Origin: Chloroflexota bacterium
GTDB lineage: Bacteria > Chloroflexota > UBA6077 > CF-72
DNA: 6,959 bases
Assembly: GCA_019247135.1 (NCBI GenBank)
Contig: JAFAPL010000609.1
Coordinates: forward strand, 1-6,959
Direction of reading: 5' to 3'
Shown one piece after another: positions 5,608 through 6,959 of the stretch. Made by a program: the position numbers and the translations under genes. The notes below the pieces were generated by a model. The model had not been told where the DNA came from, did no database searches, and saw nothing but the letters and a program-made list of their open reading frames with translations. The number at the start of each line of letters is the position of its first letter. The stretch's first letter is position 1.

Positions 5608-5619
5608 CCCGCCGCGTCC

Positions 5620-6831
5620 ATGCAAAATCCTCCGTCCGCGCCGCGGCAAGTGCGAGGCGCCCACGAGAGTCGAAGTGCGACCGTGCGCGCCGCGGCGGCG
5701 GCGCCCAGTCGGCGCCAGCTGTCCAGGTGGCAGCGGGAGCAGCGCCAGCAGCGGACGCTGTATATCGCGATCGGCGCGCTGGCCGTGCTCGTGCTCGCGA
5801 TCCTTGCCGGTGGGCTCATCTACGACAGGGTGGTTCGGGCGAACCAGGTCGTGGCTCAGGTCGGTCCAGACAGCATTACGGCAAGTCAGCTCGTGGCCGA
5901 AATGCAGCCAGAGGTGCGTCAGATTGATGCGCAAGCCAAACAGGCGGGCGCTGGAGCTAATGTCGCGCAGTACGTGGATCAACAAAAGCGCGGGCTGCCG
6001 GACCAGGTCCTGAGCACGCTGATCGACAAACGCTTGATTCAGCAAGAGGCCGATCGGCGGGGGATCGTCGTCACCTCCGAGGATGTCGATGACAAGGAGC
6101 GGCAGACGGTGGCGCAGGTGAGCGCGGCACAGAATCCGACGCCGGCGCCGACCGTCGCGCCTACCGACGCGAGCGCGAGCGCCGCCGACGCGACGCCGGT
6201 CGCATCGCCGTCGCCGACCGTTGCCGGCACGCCAACTCCCGTGCCGACGTTGGATACCACCGCGTATGGCCCCGCCTTGCAGCAGCTCCTGGACAACAAC
6301 AATCTGACCGAGGCTGACCTCCGCGACACCCTCCAGAGCGGGCTGCTACGTGACCGGGTCCAGGCCGCGATTGGTCAGGATCAGGTCCCGGACACTCAGG
6401 AGCAAATCCACGCGCGCCACATCGTCGTTGCCGCGCAGGATCAGGCCAACGACGTCCTGCAACAACTGCAGAACGGGGCGGACTTCGCGCAGCTTGCGTC
6501 CCAGTATTCGACGGACACCTCGACCAAGGACAAGGGCGGCGACCTGGGTTGGCTCCCACGCGGAATCCAGGACAAAGCCTTTGATGACGCCGCGTTTGCG
6601 TTGCAGGCGGGCCAATTGAGCAACGTGGTGGCCGATGCAGGCAGCTACCAGATCATCCAGGTGCTGGAACGTGATCCAAGCCGAGCCGTCGCGCCCGATC
6701 AGTTGCAGACGCTGCGCAGCAAGGCGTTCAACGATTGGCTCAGCAGCGCGCGCTCGAGCCCTGACGTTAAGCTCCAGCTCTCCCAAAGCGAACGCGACTG
6801 GGTCCTCGCCCGCATCGGCATCCGCCCATAA
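5620..6831 (+). CDS. Membrane-anchored parvulin-type peptidyl-prolyl cis-trans isomerase (SurA/PrsA-like foldase)
   Basis: This 403-residue protein has a basic cytoplasmic N-terminus (1-45, ending REQRQQR) and one transmembrane helix at about 46-68 (LYIAIGALAVLVLAILAG). The rest should lie outside the membrane. A SurA-N-like chaperone region spans about 75-165 and resumes at about 212-258. It is interrupted by a Pro/Thr/Ala/Ser-rich low-complexity linker at about 170-211. The parvulin (rotamase) domain covers about 262-352, beginning IHARHIVV and including FAQLASQYSTD, GGDLGWLPRG and FALQAGQLSNVV. A short helical tail follows. There is no lipobox cysteine, so it is anchored by the helix and not lipidated as PrsA is. 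It should assist folding of exported proteins by proline isomerisation. No Shine-Dalgarno lies close to the ATG; AGGAG inside the end of rpsR (5597-5601) and the 12-nt gap suggest translational coupling. It occupies the place where rplI is often found. Confidence 0.88.
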   Translation: MQNPPSAPRQVRGAHESRSATVRAAAAAPSRRQLSRWQREQRQQRTLYIAIGALAVLVLAILAGGLIYDRVVRANQVVAQVGPDSITASQLVAEMQPEVRQIDAQAKQAGAGANVAQYVDQQKRGLPDQVLSTLIDKRLIQQEADRRGIVVTSEDVDDKERQTVAQVSAAQNPTPAPTVAPTDASASAADATPVASPSPTVAGTPTPVPTLDTTAYGPALQQLLDNNNLTEADLRDTLQSGLLRDRVQAAIGQDQVPDTQEQIHARHIVVAAQDQANDVLQQLQNGADFAQLASQYSTDTSTKDKGGDLGWLPRGIQDKAFDDAAFALQAGQLSNVVADAGSYQIIQVLERDPSRAVAPDQLQTLRSKAFNDWLSSARSSPDVKLQLSQSERDWVLARIGIRP

Positions 6832-6844
6832 CGTGCAGGTGGAT

Positions 6845-6868
6845 GCCTGGCCATCATGATGGCCAGGC
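6845..6868. repeat. Palindrome 1 of 3, perfect 24 bp, centre ATCATGAT
   Basis: The 12 bases 6845-6856 are followed directly by their exact reverse complement (6857-6868). The arm reads GCCTGGCCATCA. As RNA it would fold into a 10-bp stem capped by the tetraloop CATG. It begins 13 nt after the foldase stop codon and abuts palindrome 2 with no spacer. Confidence 0.9.
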
Positions 6869-6892
6869 CACGGCGGATCATGATCCGCCGTG
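6869..6892. repeat. Palindrome 2 of 3, perfect 24 bp, centre ATCATGAT
   Basis: The arm CACGGCGGATCA (6869-6880) is followed by its exact reverse complement (6881-6892). It has the same length and centre as palindrome 1 but an unrelated outer arm. RNA form: a 10-bp stem with a CATG loop. Confidence 0.9.
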
Positions 6893-6893
6893 T

Positions 6894-6917
6894 GGAGCCC
6901 GCTCATGAGCGGGCTCC
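6894..6917. repeat. Palindrome 3 of 3, perfect 24 bp, centre CTCATGAG
   Basis: The arm GGAGCCCGCTCA (6894-6905) is followed by its exact reverse complement (6906-6917), 1 nt after palindrome 2. With one bulged base it extends by three more pairs (GTG 6892-6894 region with CAC 6918-6920). No T-run follows; the remaining 39 nt to the window edge contain only a 4-bp stem, CGCT-AA-AGCG (6923-6932). Confidence 0.9.
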
Positions 6918-6959
6918 CACATCGCTAAAGCGTTAGTGGAAGTGGATAAAGAGCATGCC

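Noticed and set aside
5116..6045. 309-codon minus-strand open frame opposite rpsR and the foldase
   Set aside because: Composition is Arg/His/Leu-rich and repetitive, as expected for the complement of Ala/Pro-rich coding DNA. Both plus-strand genes are well supported.
6346..6906. Minus-strand open frame starting inside the palindrome array
   Set aside because: It reads through the palindromes and the parvulin domain in antisense and has no recognisable motif.
6845..6917. The palindrome array as a CRISPR array
   Set aside because: The units abut without spacers and the arms differ between units, so there is no repeat-spacer organisation.
6951..6959. ATG at 6955 as the start of a further gene
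   Set aside because: Only a few bases remain in the window and the preceding AAGAG is a weak ribosome binding site; it cannot be judged.

Overview
The window looks like a piece of a GC-rich bacterial chromosome. It holds eight protein-coding genes, tightly packed. No tRNA, rRNA, CRISPR array, transposase or phage gene is visible, and no gene-free stretch reaches 300 bases. Three things point loosely to Chloroflexota or a neighbouring phylum: high GC, Pro/Thr-rich low-complexity linkers in an exported protein, and an apparently leaderless ribosomal protein gene. This taxonomic guess is an inference and is not proven by any marker here.

Left part (1-2604). A partial minus-strand gene encodes a fused gamma/delta-type subunit of a 2-oxoacid:ferredoxin oxidoreductase and runs off the left edge. 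It is divergent from a two-gene plus-strand operon of crotonase-family enzymes: an enoyl-CoA hydratase with both catalytic glutamates, and a PaaG-like isomerase that has lost both glutamates and carries the PaaG-type aspartate. The 121-nt gap between them holds a well-formed promoter for the oxidoreductase. A perfect TGGTCAGACCA palindrome, the FadR-subfamily GntR operator type, sits at its predicted transcription start.

Middle part (2605-4022). A minus-strand GntR/FCD regulator converges on the crotonase operon and is the obvious candidate to bind that operator. It is divergent from a short sulfite oxidase-like molybdopterin enzyme. The 47-nt gap between them carries an 8-bp inverted repeat. 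The likely regulon is CoA-thioester and 2-oxoacid catabolism, possibly aromatic or fatty acids, under one local repressor.

Right part (4064-6831). This is the classical rpsF-ssb-rpsR cluster. The rpsF promoter -10 box ends 7 nt before the GTG start, implying a leaderless mRNA. A near-identical promoter box recurs upstream of rpsR, which has its own leader with a hairpin. bS18 carries an unusually long acidic, Pro/Ala-rich C-terminal tail. Where rplI often follows, this cluster has a membrane-anchored parvulin-type foldase.

Right edge (6832-6959). Immediately after the foldase lie three perfect 24-bp palindromes, two abutting and the third 1 nt away. All are centred on TCATGA but have unrelated arm sequences. 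This is the most unusual structure in the window, and the features above do not explain it.
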